Source: Pyramidobacter sp. YE332 (GTDB lineage: Bacteria > Synergistota > Synergistia > Synergistales > Dethiosulfovibrionaceae). Taken from it: a stretch of 64,000 bases of DNA. Shown here piece by piece: positions 43,606 to 53,325 of this stretch. How positions within the stretch are numbered: the first letter of the stretch is position 1; each line of letters begins with the position of its first letter. The notes under the pieces were generated by a model. The model had not been told where the DNA came from, did not search any database, and saw only the letters and a list, made by a program, of their open reading frames with translations. Location: the NCBI RefSeq assembly GCF_033060595.1, contig NZ_CP133038.1:372001-436000 (forward strand). The letters run 5' to 3'. The position numbers were made by a program, and so were the translations under genes.

Positions 43606-44710
43606 GGGGCGTCGCCTCCTTCGTTCTGCGCCGCCTGAACAGATCGGGCAGTTCCTTGGTGCCCATGATGCCGCGGCTGAAGAACAGCACGACGATCATG
43701 ATGATGATCGAAAACACGACGAGACGGAACCCGTTGCGCAGCAGAGGCACCTCGAAGCCGTTGACGATCTGCTTCTCGTCGAGGAAGCGCAGCCACCACT
43801 CGGAGCAGGCCACGAACAGGAACGAGCTCAGGCACGACCCCGTCACCGAGCCGACGCCGCCGATGACGACGATCAGCAGGATCTCGTAGGTCATGGCCGC
43901 CGTGAAGCTCTTGGCCTGCACCGACGTCTGATACATGGCCAGCATGGCGCCGGAAATGCCCGTGAAGAACGAAGAAACGCAGAACGCCAGCTGCTTGTGC
44001 CGGGCCAGATTGATGCCCATGGCTTCGGCGGCGATCTCGTTATCTTTGATGGAACGCAGCGCGCGTCCGTAGGTGGAGTTGATCAACATCACCAGCAGCG
44101 CGATACAGAAGCCTGAAATCAACATCGGCACGGTCGTCGCCAGATAGACCGACACGGAACCGTCGACGTTGAGGATATTGAAGTCGGTGAAGATCGTGAA
44201 CAGCCTCAGCATGTTCGAGCCGTTCGTCAGCGGCCCCAGCTGGTTCCACTGGAAAATTGCGCGGATGATCTCGGCGAAGCCCAGCGTGGCGATGGCAAGA
44301 TAATCGCTCTTCAGCCGCAGCACCGGCAGACCGATCAGCCAAGCGAACGCCGCGGCGACGAGGCCGCCGAGGAACATGGCGACGAACCACGGCAGCGTGA
44401 ACTGGACGATGCCGCCGCCGAAATATTGATATACGATGGGGCGGGAGACGACGGGGATCGTGAAGATGCAATATACGTAAGCGCCGATCAGCATAAACCC
44501 GGCCTGTCCGAGCGAGAAGATGCCCGTGAAGCCGTTGAGCAGGTTCATCGCCACGGCGACGAGCGCGTAGACGGCCCCTTTCTTCAGGACCGTAAAGAGC
44601 ATCGACCGCGGCGGCAGGCACTGCTCCGCTACGAACACGGCGATATAGATCGCCACGATGATGAGTACGCTGATGACGTTGGCTGTGCGTTGTTGTCTTT
44701 TGTCGATCAT
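43598..44710 (-). CDS. livM: Branched-chain-type amino acid ABC transporter permease LivM (system 1)
   Basis: 370-residue permease with about ten hydrophobic helices. Family landmarks: LLNGFTGIFSLGQAGFMLIG near residue 57, KSDYLAIATLGFAEIIR and GISGAMLAMYQTSVQ. ATG 44710 has AGGTG seven bases before; a GTG directly at the livH stop (44719) is an alternative start. Confidence 0.94.
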   Translation of the reverse strand: MIDKRQQRTANVISVLIIVAIYIAVFVAEQCLPPRSMLFTVLKKGAVYALVAVAMNLLNGFTGIFSLGQAGFMLIGAYVYCIFTIPVVSRPIVYQYFGGGIVQFTLPWFVAMFLGGLVAAAFAWLIGLPVLRLKSDYLAIATLGFAEIIRAIFQWNQLGPLTNGSNMLRLFTIFTDFNILNVDGSVSVYLATTVPMLISGFCIALLVMLINSTYGRALRSIKDNEIAAEAMGINLARHKQLAFCVSSFFTGISGAMLAMYQTSVQAKSFTAAMTYEILLIVVIGGVGSVTGSCLSSFLFVACSEWWLRFLDEKQIVNGFEVPLLRNGFRLVVFSIIIMIVVLFFSRGIMGTKELPDLFRRRRTKEATPHD

Positions 44711-44719
44711 GGCCGTCAC

Positions 44720-45640
44720 CTATACCTTGTCCGTATGTTCTTCGCCGAACAGGCCGGTGGGCTTGACGAGAAGAATGACGATCAGCAGCGCGAACGTGAA
44801 GGCGTCGGAGAACGTGGCCAGTCCCAGCGGTTTTGCGATAAAGCCGAGTCGGAACAGAATAACGTCCAGTCCTTTGATAAGATTCTCGCAGATGCCGATG
44901 ATGAAAGCCCCGATGACCGCTCCGGGAATGGAGCCGATGCCGCCGAACACCGCCGCGACGAAGGCTTTCAGGCCGGGCATGGCGCCGGAAGTCTGAATGA
45001 CCGTCGAATAGTTCGTGAAATACAGCACCGAGCCGACCGCCGCCAGGAAAGAGCCGATGACGAACGTCGCCGAAATGACCCGGTCGATCTTGATGCCCAT
45101 CAGAAGGCTCGTCTCGAAGTCCTTGCTGACCGCGCGCATCGCCATGCCCAGCTTGGTGCGGTTGATCAGCATGACGAGGATGCCCGCCAGGAGCAGCGTC
45201 AGAAACGGCGTGATGATCGTGACCATCGTAGTGGTCGCGCCGCTGATGCGGACCGAATCCGAGATGAAAGGAATCTTTGGATAGAACTGGTTCAGGCCGC
45301 CCGTGACGTAGAGCACGAGGTTCTGAAGCGTGTAGCTCACGCCGATGGCCGAAATCATAACGCTCATCCTGGGCGCCGCGCGCAGAGGTTTGTAGGCGAT
45401 GCGCTCGATGAAGAAGCCGATCAGCGACGTCAGGATCAGCACGACGGGCACCGAGACATAGAGTGGCGCCGCAGCCGAGATATAGACCATCAGGATACCG
45501 GCCACCATGAACACGTCGCCGTGGGCGAAGTTGATGAGACGCAGGATGCCGTACACCATCGTGTAGCCGATGGCGATCAGCGCGTACTGCCCCCCCACCG
45601 AAATGCCCGACAGCAGATAGGGAAAAACGGTTTTCCACAT
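44720..45640 (-). CDS. livH: Branched-chain-type amino acid ABC transporter permease LivH (system 1)
   Basis: 306-residue permease: GISVGGQYALIAIGYTMVYGILRLINFAHGD at the N-terminus, the EAA-like region RAVSKDFETSLLMGI near residue 180, FVAAVFGGIGSIPGAVIGAF and a C-terminal KPTGLFGE. First membrane gene after the binding protein, separated from it by a GC-rich hairpin. Confidence 0.95.
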   Translation of the reverse strand: MWKTVFPYLLSGISVGGQYALIAIGYTMVYGILRLINFAHGDVFMVAGILMVYISAAAPLYVSVPVVLILTSLIGFFIERIAYKPLRAAPRMSVMISAIGVSYTLQNLVLYVTGGLNQFYPKIPFISDSVRISGATTTMVTIITPFLTLLLAGILVMLINRTKLGMAMRAVSKDFETSLLMGIKIDRVISATFVIGSFLAAVGSVLYFTNYSTVIQTSGAMPGLKAFVAAVFGGIGSIPGAVIGAFIIGICENLIKGLDVILFRLGFIAKPLGLATFSDAFTFALLIVILLVKPTGLFGEEHTDKV

Positions 45641-45681
45641 GAGGAGAACGACTCCCTTTCAGATTAGATTTCAACGCGGAA

Positions 45682-45718
45682 GGCGCGGCGGGGAAGAACC
45701 TGACAGCCTCGCCGCGCC
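45682..45718. terminator. Intercistronic hairpin between livJ and livH (system 1)
   Basis: Perfect GGCGCGGCG / CGCCGCGCC stem with a ~19-base loop in the 150-base gap. There is no T-tract directly adjacent, so it is more likely an attenuator or mRNA-stabilising element than a full terminator. Confidence 0.5.
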
Positions 45719-45790
45719 CTCGTTCGCAATCGGAAAAACAACGCCTTCTTTTCTTTTTCTGAAAATATTACAAAGCGTTTTTGACGCCGC

Positions 45791-46951
45791 TTACTTTACG
45801 CCGCCCACATGATGCTCGGCCAGGAAGTCCCACTGGCCGGTCTCGGGATTGACGGTTTTGAGGAACGCCGAGTCGCGGATGGCGTCGCCGTTTTTGTCGA
45901 AGGAGATCATGCCGCTGACGCCCTTATACTTGACGCCCCACAGCGCCTTGTTCACGTCTCTGGGATCGGGGGAAGCGGAAGCCTTGAGCGCCTCGAGCGC
46001 CACATAATACGCGTCGTAGCCCATCACTGAAATCGCGGCGATCATGTCGTTGCCGCCGTTGTTCGTCATCGCTTCGGAATCGTCGTGCAACCACTGCTTG
46101 AATCCCTCGTCGAACTTGGGCGAGCCGCCCTCCTGGTAGAAGGTGGAGACGACCAGCTTGACCTTGGCGTCCTTGGCCGCTTCGGCCGTCTTGTTGCTGT
46201 CGAGCGTGTCGCCGCCGAGGATCGGGAACGTCGCGCCCTGAGCGCCGGCCTGGGCGAGGATCTGCGTCGAATAGGCGAGCGAAGTGGGGCAGAAGAACAC
46301 GTCCGCGCCGTACATCTTCGCGTTGGTCAGATAGGATGTGAAGTCCGAGTTGCCCGTGGGGAACGTGTCGGTAATCACCTTGCCGCCCAGCTTTTCGAAA
46401 GTCATCTTGAAATAGTGGCACAGGCCGACGTCGTAGTCGTTGCCCAGTTCGCCGAGGCAGTACGCCGTGCGCGCGCCAAGCTCGTTGTAGGCGTAGTCGG
46501 CGAGCACCGTTCCCTGGAACGGATCGAGGAAGCAGACGCGGAAATAGTGCGTGTTGCCCGCCGTCACCTGCGGGTTGGTGCAGCCGATGCCGATGGCGGG
46601 AACGCCGCCGTCGGCGAAGTAGCGGGAGCCGGCGATGGAAACGGCCGAACCGTAGGAGCCGAGCACCACGGAAACGCCCGCGCTGACCAGCTTCTGGGCC
46701 GCCGAAGGCGCCTTGTCGGGCGAAGAACCGTTGTCGGCGTAAACCAGTTCGACGTCGTACGTCTCGCCGTTGATCACGACCGTCGGCGTTTCGTGAAAGC
46801 CGAACTGCGACCCCAGGGTTTCCTGTTTGCCGCCCGCGCCGCTGTCGCCGGACGCCGGCTGGAAAATGCCGATACGGACGACCTTATTCGCCGCCAGGGC
46901 CGTTGAAGCCATCATGCAGAAAGCTACCGCAAAAGCGCAAAATTTCCTCAT
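45791..46951 (-). CDS. livJ: Branched-chain-type amino acid ABC transporter substrate-binding protein (system 1)
   Basis: 386-residue type I periplasmic binding protein with signal peptide (MRKFCAFAVAFCMMASTALA, cut at A-A-N). Leu/Ile/Val-type fold features: VRIGIFQPASGDSGAGGKQE, VYADNGSSPDKA, GVSVVLGSYGS near residue 92 and FRVCFLDPFQG. It starts the livJHMGF operon behind a consensus promoter. The ligand could be branched-chain or other neutral amino acids; sequence alone does not tell. Confidence 0.95.
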   Translation of the reverse strand: MRKFCAFAVAFCMMASTALAANKVVRIGIFQPASGDSGAGGKQETLGSQFGFHETPTVVINGETYDVELVYADNGSSPDKAPSAAQKLVSAGVSVVLGSYGSAVSIAGSRYFADGGVPAIGIGCTNPQVTAGNTHYFRVCFLDPFQGTVLADYAYNELGARTAYCLGELGNDYDVGLCHYFKMTFEKLGGKVITDTFPTGNSDFTSYLTNAKMYGADVFFCPTSLAYSTQILAQAGAQGATFPILGGDTLDSNKTAEAAKDAKVKLVVSTFYQEGGSPKFDEGFKQWLHDDSEAMTNNGGNDMIAAISVMGYDAYYVALEALKASASPDPRDVNKALWGVKYKGVSGMISFDKNGDAIRDSAFLKTVNPETGQWDFLAEHHVGGVK

Positions 46952-46999
46952 TACTTTATTTCTCCTTTCGTGTATTATGTGGATAACGACGCTTAAAAG

Positions 47000-47028
47000 A
47001 TTATAAGTTATTGAATAGAGGTTTTCAA
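47000..47028 (-). promoter_or_regulatory. Promoter of liv system 1
   Basis: On the minus strand TTGAAA (47023-47028), a 17-base spacer and TATAAT (47000-47005), about 50 bases ahead of the binding-protein start. Confidence 0.8.
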
Positions 47029-47152
47029 GTAGAAAAACAGAAAATACAAATTATCCACGCGAAATATATTATCGACAGTCGGATTATTTGGCTCCGTCCC
47101 CGCGGTACGAAGAAAGCGCCCCCGTGTTCGGCTTTTTGATCAAGAAGCGGTA

Positions 47153-48496
47153 TCAGTCCGGTTCCTGCACGTCCCATCGGACTCGCAGGCAGCAGATCAG
47201 CAGCGTCGCCGCGCTCAGCGCCCAGGTGATGGGATAGGCGGCGTAGAGCAGGCGGATGTCGTGATTGATGCGCAGCGCGACCGACAGATAGCCGACGCGG
47301 ATCAGACACCAGCACACCAGCATGACCAGCATCGGTACGACGGCCTTGCCCAAACCGCGCAGGATGCCCGCCATGCAATGAGACATCGCCGGCAGAAAGT
47401 AAAACGGCGTGGCGATGCGCGACTGTGCGACGCCGAACGCGACGACCTCCGGCTCGGCGCCGAAAGCCATCATCAGCGGGCGGATGTTGAAGAGGATCAG
47501 CAGCGCCAGCAGCTCCGCCATGATCGCTCCGGCGCAGAGCGCGAAGACGGCGCCGCGGCGTGCCCGCTCATGCTGGCACGCTCCCATGTTTTGACCGATA
47601 AAGGTCGTGATCGACAGGGCAAAACTGGAAATGGGCAGGAAAGCGAATCCCTCCAGTTTCAGAAATGTGCCGCTGCCGGCCATGGCCATGGCGCCGAAAG
47701 AGTTGATGTGCGACTGGACGACCATGTTGGCAAAAGAGATGATGGAGTTTTGCAGCCCCGAGGGGACGCCCATGCGCAGGATCTGTTTCAGCATCGGCCA
47801 GTCGGGGCGCAGATCGCGCCACGACACGCGCGCCTCGCCGCCGTGACGGCTCAGGTGATAAAACCCCAGCGCGGCGCTGGCCGCCTGCGAGATCACCGTG
47901 GCAACCGCCACGCCGGCCACGCCCCAGCGGAAAACGACCACGAAAACCAGGTCCAGCGCCACGTTGACCAACGAGGAGAAAATCAGGTAATACAGCGGAT
48001 GCCGGCTGTCGCCGACCGCCTGGAGGATGCCGTTGACGCAGTTGTAGAGCACCACGGAAAGCAAGCCGCCGAAATAGATGCGGAAGTAGGTCAGCGAATT
48101 GGGCAGCACGGTCTCCGGCGTGCCCATCAGCCTGAGGATGACGGGCGAGAAGACGACGCCGAGCGCCGACAGCAGACCGCCCCCCAGGAGCGCGAAGAAT
48201 GCCGTGGTGTGCACGGAAATGCGCAGCCGTTCGGCATCGCGTGCGCCATAATAGCGGGCGATGATCACGCCGGCGCCGACGAATACGCCCTGCAGGAAGC
48301 CGATCAGCAGAAAGGCCATGTGTCCCGACGAAGCGACGGCGGCGAGGGCGTCGCTGCCGATGAAGTTGCCGACCACCAGCGAATCGACCGTGTTGTACAT
48401 CTGCTGGAACAGGTTGCCGAGAAAAAGCGGCAGCGCGAACGTGAGCAGCGTTTTGGCGATAGGGCCCTGCGTGAGCAGCGCGGATTGATCTCTCAT
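47153..48496 (-). CDS. MATE family exporter (second, DinF/MepA-like)
   Basis: 447-residue MATE transporter with 12 predicted helices: LPLFLGNLFQQMYNTVDSLVVGNFIGSDALAAV at the N-terminus, GVPSGLQNSIISFANMVVQ starting the second half near residue 240 and FIGQNMGACQHERARRG. Only distantly similar to the exporter at 8.1 kb. Monocistronic between the liv operon and glyA. Substrate unknown. Confidence 0.93.
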   Translation of the reverse strand: MRDQSALLTQGPIAKTLLTFALPLFLGNLFQQMYNTVDSLVVGNFIGSDALAAVASSGHMAFLLIGFLQGVFVGAGVIIARYYGARDAERLRISVHTTAFFALLGGGLLSALGVVFSPVILRLMGTPETVLPNSLTYFRIYFGGLLSVVLYNCVNGILQAVGDSRHPLYYLIFSSLVNVALDLVFVVVFRWGVAGVAVATVISQAASAALGFYHLSRHGGEARVSWRDLRPDWPMLKQILRMGVPSGLQNSIISFANMVVQSHINSFGAMAMAGSGTFLKLEGFAFLPISSFALSITTFIGQNMGACQHERARRGAVFALCAGAIMAELLALLILFNIRPLMMAFGAEPEVVAFGVAQSRIATPFYFLPAMSHCMAGILRGLGKAVVPMLVMLVCWCLIRVGYLSVALRINHDIRLLYAAYPITWALSAATLLICCLRVRWDVQEPD

Positions 48497-48671
48497 AGAC
48501 GAAGCCTTCTCTCACGGATTTGGTTTTTATTTTATCAGAAAGGCAGGAAAATTTTGCCTTTTTGCGTTTTCTCGTCCGAAGCTATCGCCTTGCCTTTCCG
48601 GAACCGAACGGAAATTGCCCGGGAGCGGGATGGCGGATGTTTTATATTTTCATGGAAGGTGGTATATCCTT

Positions 48672-48700
48672 TTGACAGACGGAGTAAAATGATGTATTGT
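48672..48700 (+). promoter_or_regulatory. Promoter of glyA
   Basis: TTGACA (48672-48677), 17-base spacer, TATTGT (48695-48700), about 80 bases before the glyA start. Confidence 0.7.
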
Positions 48701-48779
48701 TACTTTGTTTAAAAGCGCGTTGCTGATGTTTTTACTATATAAACTGACAGTTCTAAAATGAAAGGGCAGGTAGATATCA

Positions 48780-50039
48780 ATGGACAAGAACAGCGACAAG
48801 TACATCCGGGACGTTGACGCCGAGATCGCCGACATCATTATCGAAGAGTACCGCCGCCAGAACCACCAGATCGAGCTGATCGCCTCCGAGAACTTCACCT
48901 CGCGCGCCGTCATGGCGGCGATGGGCTCCGTGCTCACCAACAAGTACGCCGAAGGCTACCCCGCCAAACGCTACTACGGCGGCTGCGAAGTCGTCGATAA
49001 GGCCGAAAACCTCGCCCGCGACCGCGCCAAGAAACTCTTCGGCTGCGACCACGTCAACGTCCAGCCCCACGCCGGCAGCCAGGCCAACATGGCCGTCTAC
49101 TTCTCCCAGCTCCAGCCCGGCGACACCATCCTGGCCATGAACCTCACCGATGGCGGACACCTCACCCACGGCTCCCCCGTCAACTTCTCCGGCAGACTCT
49201 ACAACGTCGTCCCCTACGGCGTCAGCCGCGACACCGAGACCATCGACTTCGACCAGGTGCGCGAGCTTGCCCGCAAGCATCATCCCAAGATGATCGTCTG
49301 CGGCGCCAGCGCCTACCCCCGCATCATCGACGCGTCGAAATTCCGCGAGATCGCCGACGAAGTCGGGGCCCTCGTCATGTTCGACATCGCCCACATCGCC
49401 GGCCTCGTCGCCGCCGGAGTCCATCCCAATCCCGTGCCCTACTGCGACTTCGTCACCACCACCACCCACAAGACCCTGCGCGGCCCCCGCGGCGGCATGG
49501 TCATGTGCAAAGAACAGTACGCCAAGAAACTCGACTCCGCCATCTTCCCCGGCATGCAGGGCGGCCCCCTCATGCACATCATCGCCGCCAAAGCCGTCGC
49601 CTTCGCCGAAGCCCTCAGACCCGAGTTCAAGACCTACCAGCAGAACATCGTCGGCAACTGCAAACACCTTGCCGAAAAGATGATGGAGAAAGGCTTCCGC
49701 CTCGTCTCCGGCGGCACCGACAACCACCTGATCCTCGTCGACCTGACCAGCAAAGGCGTGACCGGCAAACAGGCGCAGATCGCGCTCGACCAGGCCGGCA
49801 TCACCGTCAACCGCAACACCATCCCGTTCGAGACCCTGAGCCCGATGGTGACCAGCGGCGTGCGCATCGGCACGGCGGCGGCGACCACGCGCGGCTTCGG
49901 CCGCGAGGAAATGGAGAAGATCGCCGGCTGGATCGACCGCGTGGTCACCCACATCGACGACGAAGCGGAGATCGGGAAAGTCCGCGCCGAGATCACCGAA
50001 CTCTGCGAGGCGAAACCGCTCTATCCCGGGCTGTATTGA
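48780..50039 (+). CDS. glyA: Serine hydroxymethyltransferase
   Basis: 419-residue PLP enzyme that interconverts serine and glycine with tetrahydrofolate. Complete family signatures: [11 protein letters not shown] near residue 32, [17 protein letters not shown], and the PLP lysine K231 in [14 protein letters not shown], then HPNPVPYCD and a C-terminal TPLYPGLY-like end. Codon use is strongly biased to C-ending codons, suggesting high expression. Links serine to the glycine pool used by glycine reductase and P-protein. Confidence 0.98.
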   Translation: MDKNSDKYIRDVDAEIADIIIEEYRRQNHQIELIASENFTSRAVMAAMGSVLTNKYAEGYPAKRYYGGCEVVDKAENLARDRAKKLFGCDHVNVQPHAGSQANMAVYFSQLQPGDTILAMNLTDGGHLTHGSPVNFSGRLYNVVPYGVSRDTETIDFDQVRELARKHHPKMIVCGASAYPRIIDASKFREIADEVGALVMFDIAHIAGLVAAGVHPNPVPYCDFVTTTTHKTLRGPRGGMVMCKEQYAKKLDSAIFPGMQGGPLMHIIAAKAVAFAEALRPEFKTYQQNIVGNCKHLAEKMMEKGFRLVSGGTDNHLILVDLTSKGVTGKQAQIALDQAGITVNRNTIPFETLSPMVTSGVRIGTAAATTRGFGREEMEKIAGWIDRVVTHIDDEAEIGKVRAEITELCEAKPLYPGLY

Positions 50040-50065
50040 ACCGACGCCCCGGGCGGATCGAAATG

Positions 50066-50140
50066 AACGGCGCCGGACGGGGACTGCTCATGCAGCCGCC
50101 GGCCGGCGCCGTTGCGTTCGGCTTTTTGATTTAAGAAATA
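50066..50140 (+). terminator. Terminator after glyA
   Basis: AACGGCGCCGG / CCGGCGCCGTT arms around a ~26-base loop, with CTTTTTG shortly after. Confidence 0.65.
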
Positions 50141-50171
50141 ATATTCAGAGGCATTTATTGTTGAAGTGCGC

Positions 50172-50828
50172 TCAGCGGGGCGCTTTGGGGCTCAGAAGGT
50201 TCCTGGCGGTGGCGAGCAGATCCTCGTGTTCGATCGTGCTGACGTCGAAGCGCAGCAGCGAGAACACGGCCTGAAGGATAAAACTGATGCCGAAGACGGC
50301 GACGACGGTGCCGACGCCGATCTTGGCGCCGCAGAGCCAGCCGGTGAGCAGAGCGCCGCCTTCGATGGAAAACCGGATCACGCCTACGGGAGTGCGCGGG
50401 AAGCGCTTGCGCAGGGCGACCATCAGTGCGTCGCGGGGGCCGCAGCTCAGCCCCGCGCCGATGTAAAAATAACTGCCCACGGCGATCAGAAGCTGTCCCG
50501 TCAAAAGCGTGGCGATGCCCGAGGGGAAGCCGGTCATCATGGGAATGACGCCGGCGGCGCGCAGCAGATCGGCAATGGGGCCGATGCAGGCGATGTCAAG
50601 CAGCGTGCCGAGCCCGATTTTTTCGCGCAGCAGCAGGTCGACGGCGAGGATGACCAGCCCCGATCCGGCCAGCACGGTCCCAAAACTCAACCCCAGCCGA
50701 GCTCCCACGCCCATGCTGAACGCTTCCCAAGGGCCGAGCCCCACGTTGGCCTGGATGTTGCAGCACGATCCCGTGCCGAAAAGCAGCAGCCCGAACAGCG
50801 CCCGGGCAATGCGTCGAGAGTAGTCCAT
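50172..50828 (-). CDS. YczE/YyaS/YitT-like integral membrane protein
   Basis: 218-residue membrane protein with about five hydrophobic helices and family-like segments: GLGPWEAFSMGVGARLGLSFGT near residue 30, GLSCGPRDALMVALRKRF near residue 125 and the helix with GVGTVVAVFGISFILQ. Function of the family is unknown (some members are tied to export or regulation of small molecules). Start ATG 50828 preceded by GAAGGAGGACC. Divergent from the dehydrogenase gene. Confidence 0.8.
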   Translation of the reverse strand: MDYSRRIARALFGLLLFGTGSCCNIQANVGLGPWEAFSMGVGARLGLSFGTVLAGSGLVILAVDLLLREKIGLGTLLDIACIGPIADLLRAAGVIPMMTGFPSGIATLLTGQLLIAVGSYFYIGAGLSCGPRDALMVALRKRFPRTPVGVIRFSIEGGALLTGWLCGAKIGVGTVVAVFGISFILQAVFSLLRFDVSTIEHEDLLATARNLLSPKAPR

Positions 50829-50967
50829 CAGCGGTCCTCCTTCGTTCGGAGAAGATGGAACGATATTACCTTCTGCGGCGCCGGCGGTCAAGCAGGAGCG
50901 AGACAGGCGCGCGCGGCTCCGGCTCTCGGCGGAGCGAATGATCAGAGAACGAACGGAGGACGAGCTC

Positions 50968-51942
50968 ATGAATGTTTTCCTTTGCGAACATCTGCACCGT
51001 GACGCCGTGGCCCTGCTGCGGTCGCGGGCTGAGATCGTCGCCGACTGGGGGCGTCTGGCGGAGTGCGACGGTCTGATCAGCCGCAATTTGAAGCTGCCGC
51101 GGGAAACGCTGGAACGCGCGCCGCGGCTGAAGGTGATTGCCGTGCACGGCACGGGCAGCGACGGCATCGATCTGGAATGGTGCGCGGCCCGTAACATTAC
51201 CGTAACCTACGTGCCTGCGCAGAATGCCGATTCGGTGGCGGAACTGATCGCTGCGCTGGCGTTGGATCTGATGCGCCGCGTGACCGCCGCCGACCGTGCG
51301 GTCCGTTCGGGGCGCCCCGTGAGAAGCGCGCCGCCGGAGTTTTGCGGGCGCGAACTGGCGGGCAAGACGCTGGGACTGATCGGCGTCGGAGACATCGCCC
51401 GGCGCGCAGCGCGCATTCTGCGCGAAGGGTTCGGCATGAAAGTCATCGGCTATTCGCCCTCGCTGACGCCCGAGAAAGCGAAAATGTTCCACGTGGAACA
51501 TCGCCCTTCCGTTATCGACGTGATGCGGGGCGCCGACGTGATCTCGCTGGGCGTGCACCTGACGGGAGAGACCTTTCATCTGATCGGCGCCAAGGAACTG
51601 GCCGCGGCCAGAAAGGGCGCGGTGCTGATCAACACGTCGCGTGGGGGCGTCGTCGACGAGGAGGCGCTCTATGAGGCGCTGCGCGTCGGTCGGCTGGCGG
51701 GGGCCGCCTGCGACGTGTGGGAGCACGAGCCGCCGACGGCGGGACATCGGCTGCTCTCGCTGGACAACGTGATCGCCACGCCCCATCTCGGCGCCAACAC
51801 GGACGAAGCGCTGCGCCGCGTCGGCACGGCGGCCGTGCAGGCGCTGTTCGACGTGTGCGAGGGAAGGAAGCCGCGCTGCGTTTACAGCGTCGAACACCCG
51901 CTGGGATTCGAAAACAGGGACGTCCTCCGCGACGGATCCTGA
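50968..51942 (+). CDS. D-isomer-specific 2-hydroxyacid dehydrogenase (phosphoglycerate dehydrogenase-like)
   Basis: 324-residue NAD-dependent dehydrogenase with a two-domain fold. N-terminal catalytic domain (VHGTGSDGIDL near residue 65), Rossmann motif LGLIGVGDIARRAARIL near residue 137, NTSRGGVVDEEALYEAL with the catalytic Arg, and VWEHEPP...ATPHLGANT with the catalytic Glu/His. It lacks the C-terminal ACT domain of long SerA proteins. The start at 50968 follows CGGAGGACGAGCTC. Could be a hydroxypyruvate, 2-oxoacid or phosphoglycerate dehydrogenase. Confidence 0.9.
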   Translation: MNVFLCEHLHRDAVALLRSRAEIVADWGRLAECDGLISRNLKLPRETLERAPRLKVIAVHGTGSDGIDLEWCAARNITVTYVPAQNADSVAELIAALALDLMRRVTAADRAVRSGRPVRSAPPEFCGRELAGKTLGLIGVGDIARRAARILREGFGMKVIGYSPSLTPEKAKMFHVEHRPSVIDVMRGADVISLGVHLTGETFHLIGAKELAAARKGAVLINTSRGGVVDEEALYEALRVGRLAGAACDVWEHEPPTAGHRLLSLDNVIATPHLGANTDEALRRVGTAAVQALFDVCEGRKPRCVYSVEHPLGFENRDVLRDGS

Positions 51943-51982
51943 TTCCTTTTCGGCTGCGTAAAATACAATGGAGGGATGAGAC

Positions 51983-52363
51983 TTGAAATTAGCGGTAACG
52001 TATGAGAACGGCGCGATCTTTCAGCATTTCGGACACACCGAAACGGTGAAGATCTACACGATCGAAAACGGCGCGGTCGGCGCCTCGGAAGTGATCGGCA
52101 CGGAGGGGCACGGGCACGGCGCGCTGGCGGCCTTTTTGAAGGAAAGGGGCGTCGAGGCGCTGATCTGCGGCGGTTTGGGCGGCGGCGCGGTGACGGCGCT
52201 GCAGGAGGCGGGGATCGCCATTTACGCCGGCAATCAGGGCAGCGCGGACGAAGCTGCCGCAAAGTTTGCCGCCGGACAGCTTTCCGCTAACGCCGAGGCG
52301 AACTGTCATCATCACGATCACGGCGCGGAACATTCCTGCGGAAACGGCTCGTGCCGCCATTAG
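51983..52363 (+). CDS. NifX/NifB-like (dinitrogenase iron-molybdenum cofactor) protein with metal-binding tail
   Basis: 126-residue single-domain member of the NifX/NafY-like family (MKLAVTYENGAIFQHFGHTETVKIY; ICGGLGGGAVTALQEAGI near residue 65). The C-terminus is His/Cys-rich (CHHHDHG...HSCGNGSCRH), suggesting metal or iron-sulfur handling. It starts at TTG (51983) with GGAGGG 8 bases before, since no in-frame ATG exists there. Such free-standing proteins occur in many anaerobes without nitrogenase, usually near redox or iron-sulfur genes; its job here is unknown. 40 bases behind the dehydrogenase, possibly co-transcribed. Confidence 0.85.
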   Translation: MKLAVTYENGAIFQHFGHTETVKIYTIENGAVGASEVIGTEGHGHGALAAFLKERGVEALICGGLGGGAVTALQEAGIAIYAGNQGSADEAAAKFAAGQLSANAEANCHHHDHGAEHSCGNGSCRH

Positions 52364-52382
52364 CATTGGCAAGGAACGCTTC

Positions 52383-52437
52383 GTCCGCCGACAAAAAATC
52401 CGGCCCCGAAAAGGGACCGGATTTTTTGTCGGCGGAC
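52383..52437. terminator. Bidirectional terminator between NifX-like and LysR genes
   Basis: Arms of about 24 bases (GTCCGCCGACAAAAAATCCGG and its complement) around a CCCGAAAAGGG loop, with internal A- and T-tracts serving both directions. Confidence 0.9.
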
Positions 52438-52443
52438 GGCGTG

Positions 52444-53325
52444 TTACGGCAAGCGCCTGTTTTTGAGGAATTCGCCGCGGGCGAAGGCAGCGAACGTGCG
52501 CGCCGCCGGCGAGAGAAACTCTTCCTTCGGCCAAGCCAGGCCGATCTTGACGGTTTCGGGCGGGTCGAGCGGCACGCTGACCACGCGCGGGCTGGGCGGC
52601 CGCTGCAGGATGCCGTTCATCAGCGCCACGCCGAGGCCGGCTTCGATCATGGCGAAGGCGGCGCTGACCTCGGAGGTGGAGCAGCGCGCCGCAGCCGTGA
52701 CGCCGCGGGCGGCGAAGTAGCGCGAGTTGTCGCTCTCGCGGCCGGGGTACATTTCGATGTAGGGTTCGCTGGCGAACGCTTCGGCGGGGAAGGCGCCGCG
52801 GGCGACGGACCAGTGCCCGGCGGGTACCCAGACGACCAGCTTGTCGTTGCAAAGCGGCGTCCACTGAAAGCTGCCCTCGCGCCGGCTGATGACGCAGAAA
52901 TCGGCGCGTCCCTCTTCGACCATGGCGGCCAGGTCGCTGCTCAACCCCTCGGCGATGGAAACGGCGATGCCGGGATGAAGCCGCCCGAACTCGGCCGCGA
53001 GACGGGCCAGCAGCGGATAATAAACGCCGTACGCCGCCCCGACGGTGACGCTGCCGCATTCGACGCCGCGGATCTGGGCGGACGTTTCGGCGAACTGTCC
53101 GGCGGCGCGCACCAGCTCGCGCAGGACGGGCAGCAGCAGCTCGCCCTCGCGCGTCAGATTGACGCCGATATGGTTGCGGCGCAGCAGCGGGAAGCCGGCC
53201 TCTTTTTCCAGCGAAGCGATGATGCGGCTCACGCCCGACGGAGTGTAACCAAGCTCTTCGGCGGCGGTGGTCAGCGAACCGTTTTCGACGGCCCGCAGCA
53301 GCACGGCGCATTTTTTCGTGTCCAT
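52444..53325 (-). CDS. LysR-family transcriptional regulator
   Basis: 293-residue regulator: N-terminal helix-turn-helix (VENGSLTTAAEELGYTPSGVSRIIASLEKEAG) and a C-terminal effector domain (GSVTVGAAYGVYYPLLARL, GLGVALMNG). The start at 53325 follows AAGGAGACGCC; longer in-frame starts run into intergenic sequence. It is divergent from the liv system 2 operon, sharing the 328-base gap. A LysR protein beside a divergent transporter operon commonly controls it, so regulation of liv system 2 is a fair guess. Confidence 0.9.
   Translation of the reverse strand: MDTKKCAVLLRAVENGSLTTAAEELGYTPSGVSRIIASLEKEAGFPLLRRNHIGVNLTREGELLLPVLRELVRAAGQFAETSAQIRGVECGSVTVGAAYGVYYPLLARLAAEFGRLHPGIAVSIAEGLSSDLAAMVEEGRADFCVISRREGSFQWTPLCNDKLVVWVPAGHWSVARGAFPAEAFASEPYIEMYPGRESDNSRYFAARGVTAAARCSTSEVSAAFAMIEAGLGVALMNGILQRPPSPRVVSVPLDPPETVKIGLAWPKEEFLSPAARTFAAFARGEFLKNRRLP

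Noticed and set aside
47025-47378. 117-codon minus-strand frame between livJ and the MATE gene
   Set aside because: Mostly a frame-shadow of the MATE gene end and the liv promoter region; no start signals.
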